The notes below the pieces were generated by a model. That model saw nothing but the letters and a program-made list of their open reading frames with translations. It had not been told where the DNA came from and made no database searches. Below, piece after piece: positions 33,685 to 41,607 of a stretch of DNA of 64,000 bases. Numbering within the stretch: position 1 is the stretch's first letter; every line of letters starts with the position of its first letter. The stretch spans positions 310,001-374,000 of the forward strand of contig NZ_SMGE01000001.1 in the NCBI RefSeq assembly GCF_004339525.1, written 5' to 3'. The translations under genes and the position numbers were made by a program. This stretch comes from Flavobacterium sp. 90 (lineage in GTDB: Bacteria > Bacteroidota > Bacteroidia > Flavobacteriales > Flavobacteriaceae).

Positions 33685-34827
33685 ATGAATACTTCACTTA
33701 TAAAAAATAAAAAAATCGTCATCATTGGCGGAGGTCCTGTTGGATTAACGACGGCAAGAATTCTACAAATCAACGGTGCAGACGTTACGATTTATGAAAG
33801 AGATATCAATGCGCAAGCCAGAACTTCGGGCGGAACACTTGATATTCATTCAGATTCCGGACAAAAAGCGATTCAAAAAGCTGATTTAATGGACGTTTTC
33901 TATAAATTTGCTCGACCAACTGGGGAGAAAATGGCAGATATGCATGGAAATATTACTTCGGATGAAATGCCGGATGCAACAAATGCTTATTCTCGTCCTG
34001 AAATTGATCGAAATGATTTAAGAAAAATCATGCTCGAAAATCTTAACGAAAATACTGTTGTCTGGGACAGCCATTTGACTGATATTAAAAAAGTTGAAGA
34101 CGAATATCATTTAGAATTCAAAAATGGATTGAAAACAATTGCCGATTTTGTTATTGTCGCTAATGGCGGAAGATCGAATGCGAGAAAATTTGTGACAGAT
34201 AACGAACCTCAACTTTCCGGTACTTATATTATTCAGGGAGAAATTATAAATCCTGATATTGACTATCCTTCTTTTAAACCCAAATACGGCGATGGAAATG
34301 TCATGGCAATGGGAGAACAAAAAATGTTTTACACACATACTTTGCGCGACGGCTCAATTCATTTTGGGGTTTCGTTTAAAGCAGATGAAGATTGGGTTTT
34401 AAACAACAATCTTGATTTTGAAAATGACGAAGCCATAAGGTCCTTTTTAAATGAGACTTTTGCAAATTGGAACGATGACTATAAGACCTTTTTTAATGCT
34501 TCAACTGATTTTTCAGGATTACCTTTGCGTTTATTCTCATTAGAAGAACCTTGGAAAACGCATTCGAATATTACACTTGTTGGTGATGCAGCGCATGTAA
34601 TGCCACCATTTGCCGGCGAAGGCGTAAATATGGGTTTAATGGATGCTTATCAATTAACAGAGAATTTGACTAATGGGGAATTTTCAGATCTGCAATCGGC
34701 AGTTGATGATTACGAACAAAAAATGTTTGGCTACGCTTTAGAAGCACAACGTATGACAAAAAAAATGGAAGAATTATTACATTCTGATGTTTCAACTGAA
34801 GATATTTTGAATAGTCGTGGTGTGTGA
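33685..34827 (+). CDS. Tet(X)-like FAD-dependent monooxygenase
   Basis: A 380-residue flavoprotein monooxygenase. IVIIGGGPVGLT (residues 11-22) is the dinucleotide-binding motif. YERDINAQARTSGGTLDIH and PEIDRNDLRKIM match Tet(X) closely, and LVGDAAHVMPPFAGEGVNMG (298-317) is the GD motif. By memory of Tet(X), its Gln192 and His234 correspond to Gln184 and His226 here, but Arg213 appears as Val206. Tet(X) hydroxylates tetracyclines using NADPH and O2; whether this homologue does is unknown. It is the last gene of the unit with tetR. Length is close to the 388 residues of Tet(X). Confidence 0.87.
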   Translation: MNTSLIKNKKIVIIGGGPVGLTTARILQINGADVTIYERDINAQARTSGGTLDIHSDSGQKAIQKADLMDVFYKFARPTGEKMADMHGNITSDEMPDATNAYSRPEIDRNDLRKIMLENLNENTVVWDSHLTDIKKVEDEYHLEFKNGLKTIADFVIVANGGRSNARKFVTDNEPQLSGTYIIQGEIINPDIDYPSFKPKYGDGNVMAMGEQKMFYTHTLRDGSIHFGVSFKADEDWVLNNNLDFENDEAIRSFLNETFANWNDDYKTFFNASTDFSGLPLRLFSLEEPWKTHSNITLVGDAAHVMPPFAGEGVNMGLMDAYQLTENLTNGEFSDLQSAVDDYEQKMFGYALEAQRMTKKMEELLHSDVSTEDILNSRGV

Positions 34828-34993
34828 TTTTTTTCACCATATAAGTGATGTAAGTTCATTTTAGATACTGTAGAGATGCAATGCATTATACATAAAGCTA
34901 ATCCGCATTTTTGTCATTTCAACAGAGGAGAAATCACACTAGTAATTCGACATAGATTGGTGACTGTGCTTTTTATGGTACGCGGATGACACT

Positions 34994-35019
34994 GATTCGC
35001 TATCGCGAAAACGCGGATT
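34994..35019. repeat. GATTCGCTATCGCGAAAACG word, copy 1
   Basis: Identical over 26 bases to 63613-63638. The inner TCGCTATCGCGA is near-palindromic. Confidence 0.85.
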
Positions 35020-35038
35020 TACACGGATTTTGCTTGTA

Positions 35039-35150
35039 TTTTTGTCATTTCGACAGAGGAGAAATCACACTAGTAATTCGACATAGATTGGCGACTTTAG
35101 GCGCGGAGTTTCGTGTGTGATTTCTCCTCTGTCGAAATGACAAGATTGTG
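35039..35150. repeat. TTGTCATTTCGAC hairpin repeat, copy 2
   Basis: The arms are GACAGAGGAGAAATCACAC and GTGTGATTTCTCCTCTGTC. The stem base pairs differ from copy 1 (GACGAAGG/CCTTCGTC) but are preserved as pairs. Confidence 0.92.
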
Positions 35151-35167
35151 AATGTTAGATAACGTAA

Positions 35168-35200
35168 ACCTTTGTCAAAGTTTAAAACTTTGACAAAGGT
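35168..35200. repeat. ACCTTTGTCAAAGTTT palindrome, copy 1
   Basis: ACCTTTGTCAAAGTTT pairs with AAACTTTGACAAAGGT, a 33-bp near-perfect palindrome. It also occurs at 50502-50535. Confidence 0.9.
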
Positions 35201-35268
35201 ATCCACAGTTCAATTTGACAGAGCAAGAAAGCCAAAAGTAAACGAAATGTTTTTTATAAAAATGATTT

Positions 35269-35350
35269 CTCTAGCCCCGATAGAAGTGGAAATCCTTTTA
35301 CTTTTTTCTTTAAAAAGTAAAAGATTGAAAAGTATAGCGGGATTAGCTCC
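35269..35350. repeat. AGCCCCGATAGAAGTGG hairpin repeat, copy 1
   Basis: TCCTTTTACTTTTT pairs with AAAAAGTAAAAGAT, and the outer TAGCCCCGATAG pairs imperfectly with TATAGCGGGATTAGCTCC. A diverged copy is at 37035-37186. Confidence 0.7.
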
Positions 35351-35400
35351 TGAAAAATAGTATAGAAATCCTGAATAACAAAAAAACAAGTAAAAACAAA

Positions 35401-35436
35401 AAAGGCGTAAGATTCAAACTCTTACGCCTTTTGTTT
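35401..35436 (-). terminator. Terminator after guaB
   Basis: Perfect 11-bp stem AAAGGCGTAAG / CTTACGCCTTT with a 9-nt loop. An A-run on the left gives the T-run on the minus strand; it is probably bidirectional. Confidence 0.88.
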
Positions 35437-35455
35437 TATAATAGAAAACTAAAAA

Positions 35456-36928
35456 TTATCTTGAATAATTTGGAGCTTCTTTTGTAATTGTAACATTGTG
35501 TGGATGGCTTTCAGTGATTCCGCTTGATGTGATTCTAACAAAACGTCCTGTTTCTTGTAATGTTGGAATATCTTTTGAACCACAGTATCCCATTCCGGCG
35601 CGAAGACCTCCAATGAACTGAAGCATACTTTCGTTTAATTCACCTTTGTAAGGAACACGACCAACAATTCCTTCCGGAACTAATTTTTTAACATCATCTT
35701 CAACATCCTGGAAATAACGATCTTTTGATCCTGTTTGCATAGCTTCAACAGAACCCATTCCGCGGTATGATTTGAATTTTCTTCCTTCGAAAATAATTGT
35801 TTCTCCCGGTGATTCTTTTGTTCCTGCTAATAATGAACCTAACATTACACAATCAGCTCCTGCAGCGATTGCTTTAGGAATATCTCCTGTGTAACGAATT
35901 CCACCATCTGCGATAACCGGAACTCCTGTTCCTTTTATAGCTGCTGCTACTTCAAGAACTGCCGAGAACTGAGGGAAACCAACTCCTGCAACGATACGAG
36001 TTGTACAGATAGAACCTGGTCCAATCCCTACTTTTACTCCATCTGCTCCGTTTTCTACTAAGTATTTAGCAGCTTCCGGAGTTGCAATGTTTCCAACGAT
36101 TACATCTATTTGCGGGAATTTTGATTTTACTTCTTTTAAGGTATTTACAACACCTTCTGTATGTCCGTGAGCGGTATCGATGATAATTGCATCTACTCCT
36201 GCAGCAACTAATGCTTCTGCTCTTTGAACTGCATCACCTGTAACTCCAATTGCGGCAGCTACTCTTAAACGACCAAAAACATCTTTGTTAGCGATTGGTT
36301 TTTGTGTCAGTTTTGTGATATCTCTGAAGGTAATTAAACCAACTAATTCATAATTAGCGTTTACTACCGGTAATTTTTCGATTTTGTGACCTTGTAAAAC
36401 TACTTCGGCTTGTTCTAGTGAAGTTCCTTCGGCAACAGTTACTAAGTTTGTACTTGTCATTACCTCAGCGATTGGTCTTCCACCATTTTTCTCAAAACGT
36501 AAGTCACGATTTGTAACGATTCCTTTTAAGATTTTGTTTTCGTCAACGATTGGGATTCCGCCAATTCCGAATTCTTTCATTGCATTTTTTGCGTCTGCAA
36601 TTGTAGAGTTCATTGGCAATGTTACCGGATCGATAATCATTCCTGACTCAGCACGTTTTACTCTTCTTACCTTTGCAGCTTGCTGCTCGATAGTCATGTT
36701 TTTATGTAAAACACCAATTCCGCCTTCTTGCGCCATAGCGATTGCCATTGCACTTTCGGTAACGGTATCCATAGCTGCTGATACTATTGGAACGTTTAGT
36801 GTTATGTTTCGTGAAAATTTTGATTTGATACTCACTTCGCGAGGAAGCACATTCGAGTAGTTAGGTACTAATAATACATCGTCGTAAGTTAAACCTTCGC
36901 CGATAATCTTGGAGTTGTGTGCTATCAT
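35456..36928 (-). CDS. guaB: Inosine-5'-monophosphate dehydrogenase
   Basis: A 490-residue enzyme oxidising IMP to XMP with NAD+, the committed step to [20 protein letters not shown] opens the barrel, and two CBS domains lie at about residues 95-200 ([27 protein letters not shown]). [16 protein letters not shown] holds the catalytic Cys. [24 protein letters not shown] and [10 protein letters not shown] follow the usual order. Full length and intact. It has its own promoter at 36955 and a terminator at 35401. Confidence 0.97.
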   Translation of the reverse strand: MIAHNSKIIGEGLTYDDVLLVPNYSNVLPREVSIKSKFSRNITLNVPIVSAAMDTVTESAMAIAMAQEGGIGVLHKNMTIEQQAAKVRRVKRAESGMIIDPVTLPMNSTIADAKNAMKEFGIGGIPIVDENKILKGIVTNRDLRFEKNGGRPIAEVMTSTNLVTVAEGTSLEQAEVVLQGHKIEKLPVVNANYELVGLITFRDITKLTQKPIANKDVFGRLRVAAAIGVTGDAVQRAEALVAAGVDAIIIDTAHGHTEGVVNTLKEVKSKFPQIDVIVGNIATPEAAKYLVENGADGVKVGIGPGSICTTRIVAGVGFPQFSAVLEVAAAIKGTGVPVIADGGIRYTGDIPKAIAAGADCVMLGSLLAGTKESPGETIIFEGRKFKSYRGMGSVEAMQTGSKDRYFQDVEDDVKKLVPEGIVGRVPYKGELNESMLQFIGGLRAGMGYCGSKDIPTLQETGRFVRITSSGITESHPHNVTITKEAPNYSR

Positions 36929-36954
36929 GTTGCAATTTCTAGTTGAATTGCGTG

Positions 36955-36962
36955 CAAATATA
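36955..36962 (-). promoter_or_regulatory. -7 promoter element TATATTTG
   Basis: Exact TAnnTTTG match on the minus strand, 26 nt before the guaB ATG. Confidence 0.6.
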
Positions 36963-37034
36963 GTGAATAAATTGGAAACTTGGATACTAACTTATTCATA
37001 AATTTGTATTTACAAGAAAGATCTTATAAATTTA

Positions 37035-37186
37035 GGAGCCCTAGCCCTGATGGAAATGAAAAGCCACGAAAAGTAAAACTGCATTTTTTCTTGGGTTTAA
37101 AAAGCGACCAGCGGAAGCTCTTTTAAGGCCTTAGAAAAAAGCTGTTTTGCCTGAGTGCTTGCAATGAACAGCGGGAAATAGCTTCT
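37035..37186. repeat. AGCCCTGATGGAA repeat, copy 2 (diverged)
   Basis: It begins GGAGCCCTAGCCCTGATGGA and ends AACAGCGGGAAATAGCTTC, matching the ends of the 35269-35350 element, but the interior is longer and different. It fills most of the gap between guaB and the DUF5723 gene. Confidence 0.6.
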
Positions 37187-37194
37187 AAAAAAAA

Positions 37195-38595
37195 TCAGTC
37201 TTCAGAATCCTGAAAGACAAAGTTAAATCCAAATTGAAATGCCAGACTATTGGCTTTTGAGACGTCTCTATACTCGAGAACATTATCGACGAGAAGATAC
37301 ATATTTAACTTTCCAAGTGTTCCTGAAAGTCCTAATCCTATATTTTTATTCGAATATGGATCGACTGTATATGTGGCTTTGAAATCTAATTTTTCGAAAA
37401 TGCTTCGTCTGTAGAAAGCAGTTAAAGCAACGTATGGCTCGTTTGGCATTGTCATAGCAAACATCTGCCCTCCTATCGCATTAACATATCTCCGATTAAC
37501 GCTTCCTTTACAATTACATTCTTCATCAGATCGAGATTCACCAAAAGAATATTGAATTGACGAATATAATTTTGTTGGCCGCCAAGTTGTGTATTTATTG
37601 TATAAAGTATCACGCGGAATGGCTTTGTCGAATTCATCAAAAACATCTTCAGGCTTGTTCGAACCCAGAAAATTAGGGTTTGCACCTTTATAATTATAAG
37701 TTCCTTTATAAGTCAGCGTTTCTATATCTTTTGATTGCCTTATAAAACCAAGGTCGATTATACTTGCCGTAAATTGTAGATTTTCTTTAATATAATAGGT
37801 AATTCCGGCATCGAATCCTAAACCTAAACTTCCGTTGAAAAAGGTATTATGTGCAATATCACTCGGAATACTTCCTTCGTATTCGTCTTTTGTAAACTTA
37901 CTTAGACCCGAAGTTTTTAATTCAAGATTTGACGATATTACCTGATTATAAAGATTAGGTGTATTGGCGTTTTCTCCTGTAAAAATAAAACCGGAATTAT
38001 GGGTTGATGTGGCATTTGCTCCACTGAAATAAATTTTGGCGCGACCGCCTAAAACTAATTTTTCACTTAGCTTTCTATGATATCCTACATGAAATACTGA
38101 AAGAACTTCGGCTCTCAAATTCAGATCAGCTAAATTGAAAGCTTTACCAATGTATTTTTGATTCCCGTCGACGGCTAAAATGGCAAGGTCTTTTGGAAAA
38201 TACATTAAGAAATCAAATTCCTGATAAGCTCCAAAAGAAATATAGGATTGACTTTCTCTTCCGCCTACTCTAAAACCTCCGGAGAAAATCTCGAGTTGTT
38301 GATTGACCTGAGTTTTATCTTTATTGGAGGATTTATTAATAATATTTCGAACTTTATCATTAAAGTCTACTCCGTTATTGGCAAACAAATCATAGGCTGA
38401 AAAACTGCTTGAACCTAAATTTGCCGAAATTCCGGATAATATTGGGATTCCGAAATAAAATTTATACGAAACGTCAGCACCGGGATTTACTAATGATGAT
38501 TGTGGAATTGATGTAAAGTTATACAAGACTTGTTTGTTTTGAGCGAAACAAGAAAGCTGAAAAGCGACCATTAAAATCAGATATACCTTTCTCAT
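37195..38595 (-). CDS. DUF5723-like outer-membrane beta-barrel protein
   Basis: A 466-residue protein with a signal peptide (MRKVYLILMVAFQLSCFAQ). The opening NKQVLYNFTSIPQSSLVNPG matches flavobacterial DUF5723 proteins. Many alternating beta strands end with FQFGFNFVFQ, a terminal aromatic strand suggesting insertion by BAM. The sequence contains a Cys-Asn-Cys (DEECNCKGS) in a probable loop. It overlaps the lipoprotein gene upstream by 4 bp, so they form an operon and probably a complex. Function is unknown. Confidence 0.75.
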   Translation of the reverse strand: MRKVYLILMVAFQLSCFAQNKQVLYNFTSIPQSSLVNPGADVSYKFYFGIPILSGISANLGSSSFSAYDLFANNGVDFNDKVRNIINKSSNKDKTQVNQQLEIFSGGFRVGGRESQSYISFGAYQEFDFLMYFPKDLAILAVDGNQKYIGKAFNLADLNLRAEVLSVFHVGYHRKLSEKLVLGGRAKIYFSGANATSTHNSGFIFTGENANTPNLYNQVISSNLELKTSGLSKFTKDEYEGSIPSDIAHNTFFNGSLGLGFDAGITYYIKENLQFTASIIDLGFIRQSKDIETLTYKGTYNYKGANPNFLGSNKPEDVFDEFDKAIPRDTLYNKYTTWRPTKLYSSIQYSFGESRSDEECNCKGSVNRRYVNAIGGQMFAMTMPNEPYVALTAFYRRSIFEKLDFKATYTVDPYSNKNIGLGLSGTLGKLNMYLLVDNVLEYRDVSKANSLAFQFGFNFVFQDSED

Positions 38596-39143
38596 TCTAT
38601 TTCCATATAAATAGTTGCACCGGAACGTAATTTTAAACTTCCTTTACTATTTGCATCTAATGGAGGACCGCCATCCATTCTGACAATAAAACCAAGTCTC
38701 GCAGTTTTTTTTAAAAGGTCTAATCTTTGATTCTCGAATACTTCGGTTGGAAATTTTATAACATTTGAAGTTCCTGAATATGCGGGCACATTATAAGAAT
38801 CTGTTTCAAGCACCTGATTATTAACATCCAGAAGAACGATATCTAAAATAAAAGACCTGACGATAGTGTTTTCAACTTCAAAATCAAGTTCCGCTTTTAT
38901 TAGATTATCTCTAAAAAATTTATCCTTGAAAGCATTAAATTCACTTACATCATATAATATTTGTGCATCTCCATCATTTATAAGCTGAGTTGCAGGAACA
39001 TTAAAATAAGCAAGATTTGCTACAAAAACAGGCATTATTTTGAAATCGTTCACCTGATCAAAATCCAAATTACTTGAACACGAAGAAAACACGAAAACTA
39101 AAAGTAAAATCTTAGAAATTCTGCTGATGAAATTTGATTTCAT
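38592..39143 (-). CDS. Lipoprotein, function unknown
   Basis: A 183-residue protein with a signal peptide and lipobox VFSSC (lipidated Cys at residue 22). The mature chain is beta-rich, about 160 residues, with DFKIMPVFVANLAYFNVPA at the start and LKLRSGATIYMEIE at the end. No family is recognised, though small lipoproteins of this type commonly precede DUF5723 genes. Its stop codon overlaps the DUF5723 start by 4 bp. Likely outer-membrane partner of that barrel. Confidence 0.7.
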   Translation of the reverse strand: MKSNFISRISKILLLVFVFSSCSSNLDFDQVNDFKIMPVFVANLAYFNVPATQLINDGDAQILYDVSEFNAFKDKFFRDNLIKAELDFEVENTIVRSFILDIVLLDVNNQVLETDSYNVPAYSGTSNVIKFPTEVFENQRLDLLKKTARLGFIVRMDGGPPLDANSKGSLKLRSGATIYMEIE

Positions 39144-39226
39144 GGCTTGCTTTTATTTGATTAAATAATGTATAACATTATTTATGATTACTTATTGTCT
39201 GTTATATAAGTAAATATAAGCTTTTT

Positions 39227-40093
39227 CTAGTGAAATTTTCCAAACAATTTTGACGCTTCATTATAAGCACTTTCAAAACTCAAGGAATTTAGTCCGGTTA
39301 CTTTTTTATTGGCGGTAAAGTAAGAAATCAGTTTTTCTGTAGGCATATTTCCAGTTAGTTTGTCGGTTGCCATTGGACAGCCGCCAAATCCCTGAATTGC
39401 ACCATCAAAACGCGTGCAACCCGCTTTTGAAGCCGCTTCTATTTTCTCGAACCAACTATTTGGTGTAGTATGCAAGTGCGCTCCAAACTCAATTTGAGGA
39501 TATTTTGGAATTAAATTCGAAAAAAGATACGTAATAACTTCCGGCGTAGAACTACCAACAGTATCTGAAAGCGATAATATTTTTACGCCCATTCCGGCAA
39601 GTTTTTCGGTCCATTCGCCTACAATTTCAACATTCCACGGATCTCCGTAAGGATTTCCAAAACCCATTGAAAGATAGGTTACGACTTCTTTATTTTTTTT
39701 ATCGGCGATTTCTAGAATTTCTTCTAATGTAATTAAAGATTCAGCGATGGTTTTATGGGTATTTCTCATCTGAAAATTCTCAGATATAGAAAATGGAAAT
39801 CCTAAATATCGAATTGGTTCATGTTCTGCTGCCAATTGTGCTCCTTGCGTATTTGCAATTATAGCAAGCAATTTGCTAGTGGTTTGCGAAAGATCAAGCT
39901 GCGCCAAAACCTCTGCCGTATCCTGCATTTGCGGAATAGCTTTGGGAGATACAAAACTTCCAAAATCAATGGTATCAAAACCTACACGAAGCAATGCTTG
40001 TATGTAAGTAACCTTGTTTTTTGTGGGAATAAAAGTCTTGATACCTTGCATGGCATCACGTGGACATTCGATAATTTTGATTTCTTTATTCAA
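39227..40093 (-). CDS. Hydroxymethylglutaryl-CoA lyase
   Basis: A 288-residue TIM-barrel enzyme splitting HMG-CoA to acetoacetate and acetyl-CoA, in leucine degradation. IIECPRDAMQG stands in for the usual PRDG(L)Q metal/substrate motif with an Ala-Met variation. FGAHLHTTPNSW gives the metal His pair, and IQGFGGCPMA is the signature with the catalytic Cys. The only usable start is TTG 40093: a stop codon lies two codons upstream in frame and the next Met is in the core motif. Leucine dehydrogenase elsewhere in the window fits a leucine catabolic capability. Confidence 0.88.
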   Translation of the reverse strand: MNKEIKIIECPRDAMQGIKTFIPTKNKVTYIQALLRVGFDTIDFGSFVSPKAIPQMQDTAEVLAQLDLSQTTSKLLAIIANTQGAQLAAEHEPIRYLGFPFSISENFQMRNTHKTIAESLITLEEILEIADKKNKEVVTYLSMGFGNPYGDPWNVEIVGEWTEKLAGMGVKILSLSDTVGSSTPEVITYLFSNLIPKYPQIEFGAHLHTTPNSWFEKIEAASKAGCTRFDGAIQGFGGCPMATDKLTGNMPTEKLISYFTANKKVTGLNSLSFESAYNEASKLFGKFH

Positions 40094-40206
40094 AGCTTAT
40101 TCTTTTGTAAAGGCTAAGTTAGTTTCTTTTTTAAAGAAATAAAAGTTATAATTTTCTTTAATTATTTGTATAAAAAAAACGTAATATTCTAAATTACCCG
40201 CTTTTA

Positions 40207-41241
40207 TTACAAATTCTTCAAAACCTTTTTATTAATTGCTTTTATCAAAGCCGGACCTTCGTAGATAAATCCCGTATATAATTGTACCAAACTTGCTCCT
40301 GCATTTAGTTTTTCGATCGCATCATCTGCAGAATGTATTCCTCCTACTCCAATAATTGGGAATGCTTTATTGCTTTTTTCCGAAAGAAAACGAATTACTT
40401 CAGTTGAACGTTTTGTTAATGGTTTTCCTGATAATCCGCCCATTTCAGATTGGTTTTCAGACTGCAATCCGTCTCTTGAAATTGTTGTATTGGTCGCAAT
40501 TACACCCGCAATTTGAGTTGTTTTTACAATATCAATAATATCCAATAATTGCTCGTCAGTAAGATCCGGAGCAATTTTAAGAAGTATTGGTTTTATTTTT
40601 TGAGTACTCGTTTTTTGCTTTTCAATGTTTCTGTTTTGCAAAGTCTGCAATAAAGCTGTTAAAGGTTCTTTGTCTTGTAAAGCTCTAAGATTTGGCGTAT
40701 TTGGAGAACTTACATTCACAACAAAATAATCTACATGATCAAACAAAGCATCAAAACAAATGATATAATCATCAACCGCATTTTCGTTTGGCGTTACTTT
40801 GTTTTTTCCAATATTTCCACCAATCAAAACGTTCGAATTCTTTTTTAAACGTTCTACAGCTTCCAGAACTCCACCGTTATTAAAACCCATTCGGTTAATA
40901 ATTGCCTGATCTTCTTTTAAACGAAACAAACGTTTTTTAGGATTTCCTTCCTGACCAACTGGCGTTACTGTTCCTATTTCGATAAAACCAAAACCAAAAT
41001 CAGAAAGTTCTTTGTACAACTTGGCATCTTTATCAAATCCTGCAGCAAGTCCAACCGGATTTTTGAATTTAATTCCAAAAACTTCTCTTTCTAAACGACT
41101 GTCTTTTACTTCATAAATTGATCTTATAATCGACGAAACTCCCGGGATTTTTGAAATGAATTTAACAAATGAAAAAGTAAAATAATGCACTTCTTCTGGA
41201 TCAAACCAAAAAAGTATCGGACGAATTATCAATTTATACAT
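40207..41241 (-). CDS. pyrD: Dihydroorotate dehydrogenase (quinone), class 2
   Basis: A 344-residue flavoprotein of pyrimidine synthesis. The N-terminal helical extension ([20 protein letters not shown]) is typical of membrane-associated class 2 enzymes. [41 protein letters not shown] and [17 protein letters not shown] follow, the last containing the catalytic Ser of class 2. [17 protein letters not shown] is in the FMN phosphate site. Full length. A TAAATTTG promoter lies 29 nt before ATG. Confidence 0.96.
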   Translation of the reverse strand: MYKLIIRPILFWFDPEEVHYFTFSFVKFISKIPGVSSIIRSIYEVKDSRLEREVFGIKFKNPVGLAAGFDKDAKLYKELSDFGFGFIEIGTVTPVGQEGNPKKRLFRLKEDQAIINRMGFNNGGVLEAVERLKKNSNVLIGGNIGKNKVTPNENAVDDYIICFDALFDHVDYFVVNVSSPNTPNLRALQDKEPLTALLQTLQNRNIEKQKTSTQKIKPILLKIAPDLTDEQLLDIIDIVKTTQIAGVIATNTTISRDGLQSENQSEMGGLSGKPLTKRSTEVIRFLSEKSNKAFPIIGVGGIHSADDAIEKLNAGASLVQLYTGFIYEGPALIKAINKKVLKNL

Positions 41242-41607
41242 AAGAGTTGTGTTGTTGTTTTTCAGGTGGCAAATTTAAATATTATAGTTTAAAAAGGTGC
41301 TTTTTTTCCAAAAACAAATAATTTCAATTTTGTTCAATTCTTCAAAACATTTTTAAACTTCAAAAAAAATGAAAAATTTTGATTCAAAATTAGATTTTTT
41401 AGGTTGCAAATTATAAAATGAAACAACTTCACAATACTAAAAACCCCTCTCCAGACCATTTAACCCTTAATTTTGATTTATTCAGATAAACAAACCATTC
41501 TGAAATAATTCCCTTTACGATTTGCATCATTTTTAAGATTAAGTTTTTTATCGAAATAATTTCCATTAGACAATAGAACCAAATAAATAATTAAACAACT
41601 TAAAATC
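41242..41607. other. Divergent gap between pyrD and the arylsulfatase gene
   Basis: The 366 bp are very AT-rich and carry no palindromic repeat. A TAATTTTG element at 41468-41475 on the plus strand may be the sulfatase promoter, with a leader of about 130 nt. No open frame is credible. Confidence 0.6.
41271..41278 (-). promoter_or_regulatory. -7 promoter element TAAATTTG
   Basis: Exact TAnnTTTG match on the minus strand, 29 nt before the pyrD ATG. Confidence 0.55.

Larger units (their letters stand above)
34828..35455. other. 628-bp gene-free interval full of repeats
   Basis: It contains a half TTGTCATTTC repeat (34909-34966), the 26-base GATTCGCTATCGCG word (34994), a full TTGTCATTTCGACAGAGG hairpin (35039-35150), a CTTTGTCAAAG palindrome (35168-35200), an AGCCCCGATAGAAGTGG hairpin (35269-35350) and the guaB terminator. 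The 62-codon frame inside it is made of repeat sequence. Confidence 0.8.

Noticed and set aside
35172..35360. 62-codon frame in the gap before guaB
   Set aside because: It spans two palindromic repeats and has no promoter or start signal.
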